A program made the position numbers and the translations under genes. Below are positions 33,135 to 42,019 of a stretch of 64,000 bases of DNA, piece after piece. Origin of the DNA: Paraburkholderia unamae. Its GTDB lineage: Bacteria > Pseudomonadota > Gammaproteobacteria > Burkholderiales > Burkholderiaceae. The stretch covers positions 62,001-126,000 of the forward strand of contig NZ_QLSU01000003.1 of assembly GCF_003268775.1 (NCBI RefSeq), in the 5' to 3' direction. How positions within the stretch are numbered: position 1 is the first letter of the stretch; each line of letters starts with the position of its first letter. A model generated the notes under the pieces. It saw only the letters and a program-made list of their open reading frames with translations, searched no databases and was not told where the DNA came from.

Positions 33135-35968
33135 GCGTCTGCCCGACCACGACCGATACCCTGTGCGACTGCTGCACGGGCATCGCGCTCGAAACGCCCG
33201 AGCGCATCGTCAACGCGCCCGCGCTCGCCGCGATCGGCTATCGCGTGGGCCGCTGGGCGACCTTCAACGCCAGCATGCTCGCGAGTCTCTCGCAATCCGC
33301 CTACACGCCGATGGGCCTGCTGCGCACGCGCGAGTCGACCGACTTCAGCATTGCGCTGCTCGACGCGTGGGCCGTGGCGCTCGACATCCTCACGTTCTAC
33401 CAGGAGCGCTTCGCCAACGAAGCGTTCCTGCGCACCGCGCTCGACACGCGCTCGGTGTTCGAGCTGGCGCGGCTGATCGGCTACGTGCCTTCGCCCGGCG
33501 TGGCGGCAAGCGACGTGCTCGCGTTCACGCTCGCGGACGCGCCCGGTTCTCCCGACCCTGTCCTCATCCCCGCCGGCACGCGCGTGCAGAGCGTGCCGGG
33601 GCCGGGGCAAACGGCGCAGATGTTCGAGACCTCGGCCGATCTCGTCGCGCAGATCGGCTATAACGCGCTGCCCGCGCAAACCACCCAGGCGTGGCAGCTC
33701 ACCGGCGAGAACGCCACGTGGATCGCGGGCACCGCGAACAACGTGAACGTGGGCGACCTGCTGCTGTTCGTGGCCGCGGCGGGCGGCCAGCCCGTGCAGA
33801 GCGGCCCCGCCGACGCGCACTTCGTCACGGCGGTCAACACCGACGCGCAGCGCGGCGTCACGCAGTTGCAGTGGGACAACGCGCTGTCGAGCGACTTTCC
33901 CGCAGGCACGACGGCCGACGCCGTGTGCCTTTATGTGCTGCACAAAAAGGCCGCGCTCTATGGCGTACAGGCGCCCGACCCGGCGCTGCTTTCCAACAAC
34001 CTGTCGAACATCGGCGGCGCGCCCTCCTCGGGTCCGGTGCTGCTGGAAGCCAAAACCGTCAAGATCATCCCGCCCGTCTTCTTCGGCGGCTCGACCGACT
34101 GGAGCTATTCGAGCTACGTGCCCGGCTCCTGGCGGCTCAATCTCGACGCCGCCTACGCGGGCCTCGCGCCCGCCGCGGGCGTGGACGAATGGGCCGTGTT
34201 CTACGGCACCCAGGGCTCGGCGTGCCTGCTGGTGACGGCCGCCGACGAATCCAACCCGAACCGCTACACGCTCACCACCAAGACCACCCGCCTCACCTTC
34301 GCGTGGGGCGCGCCGCTCGGCGGCACGGTGTCCGACGATCTCGATACCGCGCTGGCCGCCTTCGAGAACGACACGCGCAACGTCACCGTCTACGTGGACA
34401 GCGCGCAGTTGCAGCCCGCCGCGCTGCCGCTCACCGAGTGGGACGCCAACCCCGGCTACTGGATGGACCCGGCGCTCATCGCCCCCGTGGGCGCGAGCAG
34501 CGTGAGCCTCGTCGGCGGCCAGCGCATCGCGCTTGGCCAGGCGATCGGCGTGGCGGGCCAGCGCGTGCGCCTTCAGGTGCTGCCGGGCGCCGCCGCGCAG
34601 TTCGTGCCGGAAGGCTCGCTCGCGGCCACGGCCGTGCCCGACAACCAGGTGTTCCTCGTCGATGCGTGGCCGCCGCTCGTGGACGAAAGCAGCGGCACGC
34701 CGCTCTGGAGCGTCGAAACGGTGAGCGGCGTGGCGGGCGCGCTGCTCGTGCCCGACGCGTTCGTGCAGTTGCTGCCCGCCGCGAGCGGCGACGCGCCGGT
34801 GCGCGAAGCCTCCGATGTGGCTGGCGTGGCGGTTCAGGGCGACGTGACCACGCTGAGCCTGGGCGGCCCGCTCACGCGGCTCTACGACGCCGCCACCGTG
34901 TCCGTCAACGCCAACGCCGTCTGGGCCACGCACGGCGAAACCGTGCAGGAGATCCTCGGTTCCGGCGACGCGACCAACCCGGCGCTCACCTTCACGCTCA
35001 AGCAGTCGCCGCTCACCTACGTTTCCTCGACCGCGCAGAACGGCGCGCAATCCACGCTACAGGTGTGGGTCAACAATCTGCGATGGCAGGAAGCGCCCAA
35101 CCTGCTCGCTTCCGGCCCGGCCGACCGCGTGTTCGTCACGCGCGTGAACGAAGCGGGCTTCACCGTGATCCAGTTCGGCGACGGCGTGAACGGCGCGCGG
35201 CCGCCCACCGGGCAGATGAACATTCGCGCCGTGTATCGCAAGGGCATCGGCAGCGCGGGCATGGTGGCTTCGGGCCAGCTTTCGCAGGCGATCGACCGGC
35301 CCCAGGGGCTGCGCTCGGCCGTCAATCCTTCGGCGGCGGCGGGCGGCGCCGATCCTGCCACGGCCGCCGATGCACGCGCGCGCGCGCCGCTGCCCACGCT
35401 CACCATCGGCCGCGTGGTGTCGCTGGAGGACTACCAGAATTACGCGCTGAACTTCGCGGGCATCGCCAAGGCCATCGCCTCGTGGACGTGGGCACGCGGC
35501 CGGCGCGGCGTGTTTCTCACCGTGGCGGGCGCGAACGGCGCGACCTTCGCGCCCACCGACGACACGATCCTCAACCTGATCGCCTCGCTGCGGCAGTACG
35601 GCAATCCGTATGTGCCGCTCACGGTCGCCTCGTATGAGCCGGTGCCGTTCGAGATGGCCGCGAACGTGCGCGTCGATCCCGCCTACGACACGACGCTCGT
35701 GCTCGCCGCCGCGTGGCAAAACCTGGCCGCCGCGTTTTCGTTCGCTGCGCGCCAGCCGGGCCAGAGCGTGGCCGCGAGCGACGTGGTCTCGATCGTGCAG
35801 CTCACGCCCGGCGTGCTCGCCATGCAACTCACGGCGCTCTGCCCGAGCGGCGACGCGGCGCTCACCGTGCCGCCGCTGCTGTGCGCGGCGGGCCCGCAGC
35901 CGCCGCTCGGCGCGCAGATGCTGCTCATCGATCCGGCGAGCGAGCACGCCATCGGAGTCTGGTCATGA
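33131..35968 (+). CDS. Baseplate J-like wedge protein 2 (Afp12-like)
   Basis: The 945-residue protein begins with a short Cys-rich tag (CPTTTDTLCDCC) and then NASMLASLSQSAYTPMGLLRTRESTDFSIALLDAWAVALDIL-type sequence, the usual N-terminus of the larger baseplate protein in this kind of cluster. VFVTRVNEAGFTVIQFGDGVNGARPPTG, RAVYRKGIGSAGMV and VSLEDYQNYALNFAGIAKA are the gp6/J-core motifs near the C-terminus. The central 400 residues contain several beta domains of unknown role. It overlaps both neighbours by ATGA. Confidence 0.92.
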   Translation: MSVCPTTTDTLCDCCTGIALETPERIVNAPALAAIGYRVGRWATFNASMLASLSQSAYTPMGLLRTRESTDFSIALLDAWAVALDILTFYQERFANEAFLRTALDTRSVFELARLIGYVPSPGVAASDVLAFTLADAPGSPDPVLIPAGTRVQSVPGPGQTAQMFETSADLVAQIGYNALPAQTTQAWQLTGENATWIAGTANNVNVGDLLLFVAAAGGQPVQSGPADAHFVTAVNTDAQRGVTQLQWDNALSSDFPAGTTADAVCLYVLHKKAALYGVQAPDPALLSNNLSNIGGAPSSGPVLLEAKTVKIIPPVFFGGSTDWSYSSYVPGSWRLNLDAAYAGLAPAAGVDEWAVFYGTQGSACLLVTAADESNPNRYTLTTKTTRLTFAWGAPLGGTVSDDLDTALAAFENDTRNVTVYVDSAQLQPAALPLTEWDANPGYWMDPALIAPVGASSVSLVGGQRIALGQAIGVAGQRVRLQVLPGAAAQFVPEGSLAATAVPDNQVFLVDAWPPLVDESSGTPLWSVETVSGVAGALLVPDAFVQLLPAASGDAPVREASDVAGVAVQGDVTTLSLGGPLTRLYDAATVSVNANAVWATHGETVQEILGSGDATNPALTFTLKQSPLTYVSSTAQNGAQSTLQVWVNNLRWQEAPNLLASGPADRVFVTRVNEAGFTVIQFGDGVNGARPPTGQMNIRAVYRKGIGSAGMVASGQLSQAIDRPQGLRSAVNPSAAAGGADPATAADARARAPLPTLTIGRVVSLEDYQNYALNFAGIAKAIASWTWARGRRGVFLTVAGANGATFAPTDDTILNLIASLRQYGNPYVPLTVASYEPVPFEMAANVRVDPAYDTTLVLAAAWQNLAAAFSFAARQPGQSVAASDVVSIVQLTPGVLAMQLTALCPSGDAALTVPPLLCAAGPQPPLGAQMLLIDPASEHAIGVWS

Positions 35969-38268
35969 GCCTCGACCCCAAAACGCTGTTCGCGCTGCTG
36001 CCGGCCGTCTACCGCACGCGCGACGCACTCGCGGGCGGCCCGTTGCAGGCGCTCATGAATATCGCCGCGAGCCAGTTCGACGTGGTCGAGGAGAACATCG
36101 AACAGCTTTACGACGATCAGTTCATCGAAACGTGCATGCCGTGGGTCATTCCGTATATCGGCGACCTGATCGGCTACAACTCGATCTATCAGACGGCCGC
36201 CGGGCTCGACAGCCGCGCGGAAGTGGCCAACACGATCGGCTATCGCCGCCGCAAGGGCACGCCCGTGTGCCTGCAACAGGTGGCCGGCGACGTGTCGGGG
36301 CGGCCCGCCATCGTGGTCGAGGAATTTCGCCGCATCGTCACGACGCAGAGCATGCGCCTGCCACGTCCGCACCATGTGGCGTGCCTCGACCTGCGCCGCG
36401 ACGACGTGCTCGATACGCTGGACGACACCGCGTTCGATCGCAGCAACCGCACGCTCGACGTGCGCCGCATCGCGCCGCGCGTGCGCGAAGTGGCGCTGCC
36501 CGACCCCGCGCCGCTCGACATCGGCCTGCATGGGCCGGGGCGCATCAATGTGCCCGATGTAGCCGTCCACCTGTGGCGCTGCCAGCCGTGGTGGATCGGC
36601 GATGCGCCTGCGTTCATGGTGGACGCGCGGCGTTTTCGCTTCAGTCCCATCGGCCTCGACATGCCGCTGTTCAGCGTGCCGCCCGCAAGCGGCGCGCCGT
36701 TCTCGCGCATGCATACGCGCCTCGACGTGCCCCAGCCGATCCGGCGCGGCGAGTTCCGCCGCCAGCCCGCCCGCTTCTACGGCGCGAGCCTCGCTCTCGT
36801 GGCCGACGGCGTGGCCGTGCCCGTCACGCAAATCTGCTGCGCCAATCTCGCCGACCGCCAAAGCGCGACGGGCGGCCCGTGGTGCGTCGTGCCGCCCGGC
36901 AAGATTGCGATCGACCCCGAACTCGGCCGCATCCAGTTCGCCGCCGATCTGCCCGCGCCCGCCAGCGTGCGCGTGAGCTACGCATACGGCTTTGCGGCCG
37001 CACTGGGCGGCGGCCCCTACGATCGCAGCGCGACGCTCGACGCGCAGGCGCCCACCGCGAACCTCGCCGCCGCCGACTTCTACGCGCTGGTCGGCACGCC
37101 CCCGTTCCCGGACCTGGCGAGCGCGGTCGCGCAATGGAACGCGCAGCCGCCGGGCTCGACCGGCGTCATCGTGCTGCCCCGCTACGAGCGCCACGTGATC
37201 GACCTCACCGGGCCGAACGCCATCGCCCTGCCTTCGGCCAGCGTGCTCGCCGTCGTTTCCGCCACGCCGCTCGCGCAAGGCGGCCCGCGCGCGCTCGAAT
37301 GGGACGAAGCGTGCGCCACGTTGAGCGGCAACCTCGACATCAACGGGCTCGCCGCGCCGCCGCTCCCGAACGGCGACCCCGCTGCGGCCGGGCAACTCGT
37401 CATCAACGGCGTGCTGATCGAAGGGCAACTGACTCTGGGCGGCGCGCCGCTCACCGCGCAGCTTTCCGACTGCACCTTCGTGCCGGGCCTCGGCGCGGCC
37501 GGTGACGGTCTTTCGCAATGCGAACCCGGCATCGTGCTCACGAACGACACCACGCTTTGCCTCGCACGCTGCATCATCGGCCCGATTGCCGCGAGCACGG
37601 CGGGCTCGGTGCGCGTGAGCGAATCCATCGTCGATGCGAATTCGCCTTGCTGCGTGGCCTACGCGGGCGCGGACGGCTACTCGGCGGGCGCGGACCTGCA
37701 TATCGAGGACAGCACCGTGATCGGCAAGGTGCGCACGCGCACGCTCACTCTAGCTTCGAACACGATCTTCTTCGGGCGCACGGGGCGGCACGATCCGTGG
37801 CCCGCCGCGCTCTGGTGCAGCCGCCGCCAGACCGGCTGCGTGCGCTTTTGCTCGCTGCCGCAGAACGCCATCACGCCGCGCCGCTACGAGTGCCTGCCGC
37901 CCGACCTTGCCGACCCCGCGAGCGTCGCCCGGTTTGCGCCTTCCTTCGTCACGCTGCGCTATGGGCGGCCCGGCTACGCGCTGCTCTCGGGCGACGTGCC
38001 GCTCGCGATCTGGCAAGGCGCGGACAACGGCTCGCAGATCGGCGTGTACTACGGTATTCAGGAAACCGAAGCGGTTTCGAACGTGCAGATCCGTCTGCCC
38101 GAGTATCTGCCCGTGCTGCTCGAAGGCGGCGTGTTCGTGCATCCGGCGCGGCCCGAGCCGCGCCCGGCGCCGCCGCCCGCGAGCTATTACGGCGCGCGGC
38201 CGAGCTGCTGCGGCGACGAAGACGACGCCGACGCGTGGCTGCCCGGCATCGGCGCGGGACTGCTGTAG
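35965..38268 (+). CDS. Tail/wedge protein, P2 gpI-like N-terminus with long beta-rich C-terminal part
   Basis: The 767-residue protein begins MSLDPKTLFALLPAVYRTRDA, then QFDVVEENIEQLYDDQFIETCMPWVIPYIGDLIGY and YRRRKGTPVCLQQVAGDV; this is the N-terminal module of phage tail protein I/gp7-type wedge proteins in eCIS. The rest (from about 300) is beta-rich with alternating Gly and hydrophobic residues (NGVLIEGQLTLGGAPLTAQLSDCTF), suggesting a solenoid that may reach to the baseplate edge. A C-terminal Pro-rich linker and a CCGDEDDAD tail follow. It might combine wedge and fibre-like functions, as no separate fibre gene is apparent. The start is an ATGA overlap. Confidence 0.82.
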   Translation: MSLDPKTLFALLPAVYRTRDALAGGPLQALMNIAASQFDVVEENIEQLYDDQFIETCMPWVIPYIGDLIGYNSIYQTAAGLDSRAEVANTIGYRRRKGTPVCLQQVAGDVSGRPAIVVEEFRRIVTTQSMRLPRPHHVACLDLRRDDVLDTLDDTAFDRSNRTLDVRRIAPRVREVALPDPAPLDIGLHGPGRINVPDVAVHLWRCQPWWIGDAPAFMVDARRFRFSPIGLDMPLFSVPPASGAPFSRMHTRLDVPQPIRRGEFRRQPARFYGASLALVADGVAVPVTQICCANLADRQSATGGPWCVVPPGKIAIDPELGRIQFAADLPAPASVRVSYAYGFAAALGGGPYDRSATLDAQAPTANLAAADFYALVGTPPFPDLASAVAQWNAQPPGSTGVIVLPRYERHVIDLTGPNAIALPSASVLAVVSATPLAQGGPRALEWDEACATLSGNLDINGLAAPPLPNGDPAAAGQLVINGVLIEGQLTLGGAPLTAQLSDCTFVPGLGAAGDGLSQCEPGIVLTNDTTLCLARCIIGPIAASTAGSVRVSESIVDANSPCCVAYAGADGYSAGADLHIEDSTVIGKVRTRTLTLASNTIFFGRTGRHDPWPAALWCSRRQTGCVRFCSLPQNAITPRRYECLPPDLADPASVARFAPSFVTLRYGRPGYALLSGDVPLAIWQGADNGSQIGVYYGIQETEAVSNVQIRLPEYLPVLLEGGVFVHPARPEPRPAPPPASYYGARPSCCGDEDDADAWLPGIGAGLL

Positions 38269-38321
38269 ACCCATCAACCATCGAAAGACGTGGCGACGCG
38301 AGAGGCAACGAGGAGCAGGCC

Positions 38322-41063
38322 ATGAAAGGTGATTTCAGCCGTATTCGCTTCGAGCCGCAGCAGCATTACACCGACGTCCTCGATCAGCAGGGGCGCGTGG
38401 CCTTCGACGCGGACCACAACGAGCAGCGCTTCATCGACCGGCGCCGCCGCACGATCGAGACCATCGACGTGATCGGCGAGTACGGCGCGCCGATGGACGA
38501 CGCGGGCTTCGCGATCAGCCTGGCGGGCACGACGCTCTCCATCGGCGCGGGGCGCTATTACGTGCACGGCCTGCTGTGCGAGAACGATGCCGCGCTCGCC
38601 TACGACGAGCAGCCGTTCCTGATGGCGCCCGCCGACCTCACGGGCATGCTCGAAGCGCTGTGGCGCACACAGGGCGGCGGCTGCGTGCAGGTGTTTCTCG
38701 AAGTGTGGCAGCGCATGGTCACGGCGCTCGACGACGCGTGCCTGGGCGAGCCCGCGCTCGGCCAGGCCGATACGACCGTGCGCCTGCAAACGGTGTGGCG
38801 CGTGGCGGCGAATCTTGTCACGCCGCAGTCGTCCTCGCAAGGCGGCGCCACGCTCTCGACCAGCGCGCAAGCGGGTACCCAATCGAGCCTCACGCTGCTC
38901 GGCGCGCGCGAGGCGCAAGCGCTCGAATCCACGGCCTCGCGCGCGGCGCTGATCCGCGACGAGGCCGCCCTTGCGTCGCTCTCGCTCGCGGGCGGCACGA
39001 GCGGTACAAGCGCCGCGAGCACCACGAGCGCGGCGCGGACGAGCGCGGGCCTCGCGCTGAATCCCGCAGCGCTCGCAGCGGCGCTTGCACTCGAAAGCGG
39101 CGCAAGCGCCACGTCCGGAGCCCCGGCCACCGCGGCGGGCAGCGGCGCTGCGAAATCGCCCGCCACGTGCAGTTGCGCCGCGATGTACGCGGCCACGCCG
39201 CCCGTGCACAGCGGCACGCTGAGCGCCCAGGTCTCCACGGGCGGCGCTGACTGCGGCTGCCAGCCCATCCCCGCCGCGGGCTATACGGGCCTCGAAAACC
39301 AGCTCTATCGCATCGAGATCCAGCGCGGCGGCGCGCTCGGCGCGGCCACCTTCAAGTGGTCGCGCGAGAACGGCTCGGTCGAGGTGGCCGTGCTCGGCGT
39401 GTCGGGCAACAAGGTGAAGGTGGCGAGCCTCGGCATGGACGCGAACCTCGGCTTCCAGGAAGGCCAGTGGATCGAACTCGCCGACGACACCGGCCAGTTC
39501 GGCGACACGCCCGACCAGCCAGGCCTGCTCTATCAGATCCAGCAGATCGACCGCCCATCGATGACGCTCACCATGACCACGACGGTACAGAGCGTCGACC
39601 CCGCGCGCCATGCGCGCATGCGCCGCTGGGACCAGGGCGGCGCGAGCGCCGGCGCCAGCGGCGTGCCGCTCTCGCCGGGCTGGATCGCACTCGAAAACGG
39701 CATCCAGGTGTGCTTCGGCGCGGGCGCCTACTACGCGGGCGACGCGTGGACCATCGCGGCGCGCACGGCCACCGGCCAGATCGACTGGCCGCCTTGCGGC
39801 AGCGACGGCAACCCGTTCCAGCCACCGCATTACACGCACGTCTTCCGTGCGCCGCTCGCCTGCATCCACGCGAATTTGCGCCGCTCCGACGCGCGCCTGT
39901 CCAACTACTCGCCCTTCCTCATCGACGACTGCCGCCGCCTCTTCCCGGACCTTGCCGACCTGAGCCGCTTCGTGAACGCGCAGGCGCTGCACGTCACCGG
40001 CATCAACTGGTCCAACGACGACGTGATGACCTTCGACACGCTCGTCGCCAACGGCCTGCAAGTGCAGCTCGACGGCGCGCCCACCGGGCCGCTCTCGCCC
40101 GCGAACTTCATCGTGACGCTCGAAACGCCGTTGCCGCTCGGCGCGACCAGCACCGCGACAGACACGGCCACCAACCTCGCGGCGGGCGCGGCGTCGCTCC
40201 AGGGCCTGACCGTCGTGCGCTATCCGTTCATTCTCGATTCGGCCGTCGCGCTCAACGGCGACACGCTTTCGTGGTCGCTGCCAGGCGCAAGCGCGGGCAA
40301 ACGCCAGATCAGCGAACTGGCCGTCATCGACCGCTCGCTCACCACCTTCGCGCAAATGGGCGCGCCCGCCCGCGCGCGCGTGAAGCTGCCCGGCCACGCC
40401 ATCTACGGGCTCAATGCGCAGGGCGCGCCGATTTGGCTCGACGGCCAGGCGTTCGGGCAAACCGGCACGCCCGCTTCGGGCAACGGCGAGCGCGTGGATC
40501 TCGGCCTGCCGAGCGGCGACGGCGCACGCGCGAGCGATTTCGAAAGCTGGTTCTATCTGTATCCCGCGCTGGCCGTGCAAAGCGTTGCCTTTACATATCA
40601 GGCGCTCGTGGTCGCGTCGGTCAACGGCGCGCCCACCATCGTCGCGACGAAACCCGGGGCGACCACGCAACCCATCGTGCAGCAGGCCACCATCACGCTC
40701 AACTACGCGGCCGTCGCCGCCACGACCCTCCAGCTTTCGCTGACGGGCGACGCGAACGTGGCGAGCGTGCCCTCCAGCGTGGCCGTGAACGTGGGCGAGA
40801 GCAGCGTGAGCGTGAACGTGTCGATCAACGCGCTGCCCGCCGTGGGCGCGGCGCACACCTACACGTTGACGGCCTCGCTGCCCTCGGCGCTCGGCCAGGC
40901 GAGTTCGCAGAGCGCGTCGTTCACGATCAGCGGGCGCGGCGGCCGCCAGCCCGTCGAGACCACGCCCTTGACGCTCGATCCGCAAGCGACGACGAAAGCC
41001 GCCACAAAAATCAAGCGCGCCACGACACGCCGGGCGAGCACGAAATCGTCGGGAAAGGGGTAA
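38322..41063 (+). CDS. Very large DUF6519-like eCIS protein, probable exterior or baseplate-periphery component
   Basis: The 913-residue protein begins MKGDFSRIRFEPQQHYTDVLDQQGRVAFDADHNEQ-like sequence, which I associate with DUF6519 proteins of eCIS clusters. The regions about 1-165 and 310-620 are beta-rich and ordered (GLENQLYRIEIQRGG, TFKWSRENGSVEVAVLG). Between them residues 170-300 are Ser/Ala/Thr/Gly-rich with two Cys clusters (CSCAAMY, CGC). Near the C-terminus an Ig-like domain (TLQLSLTGDANVASVPSSVAV) and a Lys/Arg/Thr-rich tail are present. It could be a fibre, cage or surface-attachment component. It follows the wedge gene by 53 bases with AACGAGGAG as ribosome-binding site. Confidence 0.72.
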   Translation: MKGDFSRIRFEPQQHYTDVLDQQGRVAFDADHNEQRFIDRRRRTIETIDVIGEYGAPMDDAGFAISLAGTTLSIGAGRYYVHGLLCENDAALAYDEQPFLMAPADLTGMLEALWRTQGGGCVQVFLEVWQRMVTALDDACLGEPALGQADTTVRLQTVWRVAANLVTPQSSSQGGATLSTSAQAGTQSSLTLLGAREAQALESTASRAALIRDEAALASLSLAGGTSGTSAASTTSAARTSAGLALNPAALAAALALESGASATSGAPATAAGSGAAKSPATCSCAAMYAATPPVHSGTLSAQVSTGGADCGCQPIPAAGYTGLENQLYRIEIQRGGALGAATFKWSRENGSVEVAVLGVSGNKVKVASLGMDANLGFQEGQWIELADDTGQFGDTPDQPGLLYQIQQIDRPSMTLTMTTTVQSVDPARHARMRRWDQGGASAGASGVPLSPGWIALENGIQVCFGAGAYYAGDAWTIAARTATGQIDWPPCGSDGNPFQPPHYTHVFRAPLACIHANLRRSDARLSNYSPFLIDDCRRLFPDLADLSRFVNAQALHVTGINWSNDDVMTFDTLVANGLQVQLDGAPTGPLSPANFIVTLETPLPLGATSTATDTATNLAAGAASLQGLTVVRYPFILDSAVALNGDTLSWSLPGASAGKRQISELAVIDRSLTTFAQMGAPARARVKLPGHAIYGLNAQGAPIWLDGQAFGQTGTPASGNGERVDLGLPSGDGARASDFESWFYLYPALAVQSVAFTYQALVVASVNGAPTIVATKPGATTQPIVQQATITLNYAAVAATTLQLSLTGDANVASVPSSVAVNVGESSVSVNVSINALPAVGAAHTYTLTASLPSALGQASSQSASFTISGRGGRQPVETTPLTLDPQATTKAATKIKRATTRRASTKSSGKG

Positions 41064-41067
41064 GACG

Positions 41068-41985
41068 ATGCGCGCCGTCTGGTCGTTCTGGAGCAAGCCG
41101 TATCTGGCCGGGCGCGGCGGCGTCTGGCGCGCGCCCCATCATCACCTGCTCGCGTGGGCGCTGTCGCTGCGCGTCGCGCGCGCGCACTATCCCGACACCG
41201 CGCTCGTGACCGACACGGCGGGCAAGGCCATCCTCGTCGATCACCTCGGTCTTTCGTTCTCCCAGGTGAGCACCGAACTCGACGCCCTGCGCGACGAAGA
41301 CGCGGGCTGGTGGGCGCTCGGCAAGCTCTACGCGTACAGCGTGCAGGACGCGCCCTTCGTCCATATCGACAGCGACGTCTTTCTCTGGAAGGCGCTGCCG
41401 CGCAACATGACCGACGCGCCCGTGTTCGCGCAGTGCCCCGAACTGCATCCGCCGCTCGACACCTGGTCGCCGCCGTGCGACATCGAGGCCGCGTTCGCGA
41501 AGCACGGGCTCAGTCTGCCTGTGGAGTGGGAGTGGGCGCGCTCGTTCGGCTCGGAGGTCTATCGCGAGGAGAACTGCGGCGTGGTCGGCGGCCAGGACGT
41601 GGGCTTCCTGCGCCACTACGCGCACAGCGCGCTGCGGCTCGTGCGCGACCCCGCGCACCGCCGCGCATGGTGCGAGATTCCCTGCAAGGACGGCTACAAC
41701 ATGCGCGTGGAGCAGATGATGCTCGCGGCCTGCGTGGACTATCACCGCTCGCATCCGGGCTCGCCGTGGCATGGCGTGCGCATCCGCTATCTCTTTCCCG
41801 ACTTCGCGGGCGCGTTCGATCCCGCGCGCGCGGCGCAAGCGGGCTACACGCACCTGCTGGGCGACAGCAAGCGCAATGCGGCCGTCGCGCAGCGGCTCGA
41901 ACAGCGCGTGCGCGGCGAGGACCGCGACTGCTATGAGCGTTGCGTGCGCCTTGGCGCGCGGCTCGCGCAAGGCGCGTTTGCGTGA
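41068..41985 (+). CDS. DUF6734-like protein with DxD motif, candidate eCIS cargo or glycosyltransferase
   Basis: The last gene of the operon encodes 305 residues and starts four bases after the previous stop. The N-terminal half reads like a nucleotide-sugar glycosyltransferase fold: HHHLLAWALSLRVARAHY, then TALVTDTAGKAILVDHLGL, WWALGKLYAYSVQDAPFVHIDSDVFLW. The DSD at residues 101-103 sits where GT-A enzymes place their metal-binding DxD. The same pattern belongs to DUF6734 as I remember it. There is no signal peptide and no structural tail motif. As the only non-structural gene it may be a toxin cargo, or it may glycosylate the particle. Co-transcription is sure by spacing; the role is inference. 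Confidence 0.6.
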   Translation: MRAVWSFWSKPYLAGRGGVWRAPHHHLLAWALSLRVARAHYPDTALVTDTAGKAILVDHLGLSFSQVSTELDALRDEDAGWWALGKLYAYSVQDAPFVHIDSDVFLWKALPRNMTDAPVFAQCPELHPPLDTWSPPCDIEAAFAKHGLSLPVEWEWARSFGSEVYREENCGVVGGQDVGFLRHYAHSALRLVRDPAHRRAWCEIPCKDGYNMRVEQMMLAACVDYHRSHPGSPWHGVRIRYLFPDFAGAFDPARAAQAGYTHLLGDSKRNAAVAQRLEQRVRGEDRDCYERCVRLGARLAQGAFA

Positions 41986-42019
41986 GAAGTCGATCGCTTG
42001 CGTGCGCCTCGGGCCGGTT

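Noticed and set aside
30675..35968. Cys-rich N-terminal stretches of the two J proteins as a metal-binding toxin
   Set aside because: They precede ordinary wedge domains, and are short. No toxin fold is visible.
38274..41096. 940-codon open frame on the minus strand opposite the DUF6519-like gene
   Set aside because: Arg/Ala/Glu-rich composition with no motif; the plus-strand frame has good spacing and protein-like sequence.
18852..41985. Prophage, R-type tailocin or T6SS interpretation of the tail-like cluster
   Set aside because: No capsid, portal, terminase, integrase, holin/endolysin, TssJ/L/M or ClpV-like gene. The presence of Pvc16- and Afp15-like proteins favours an eCIS.
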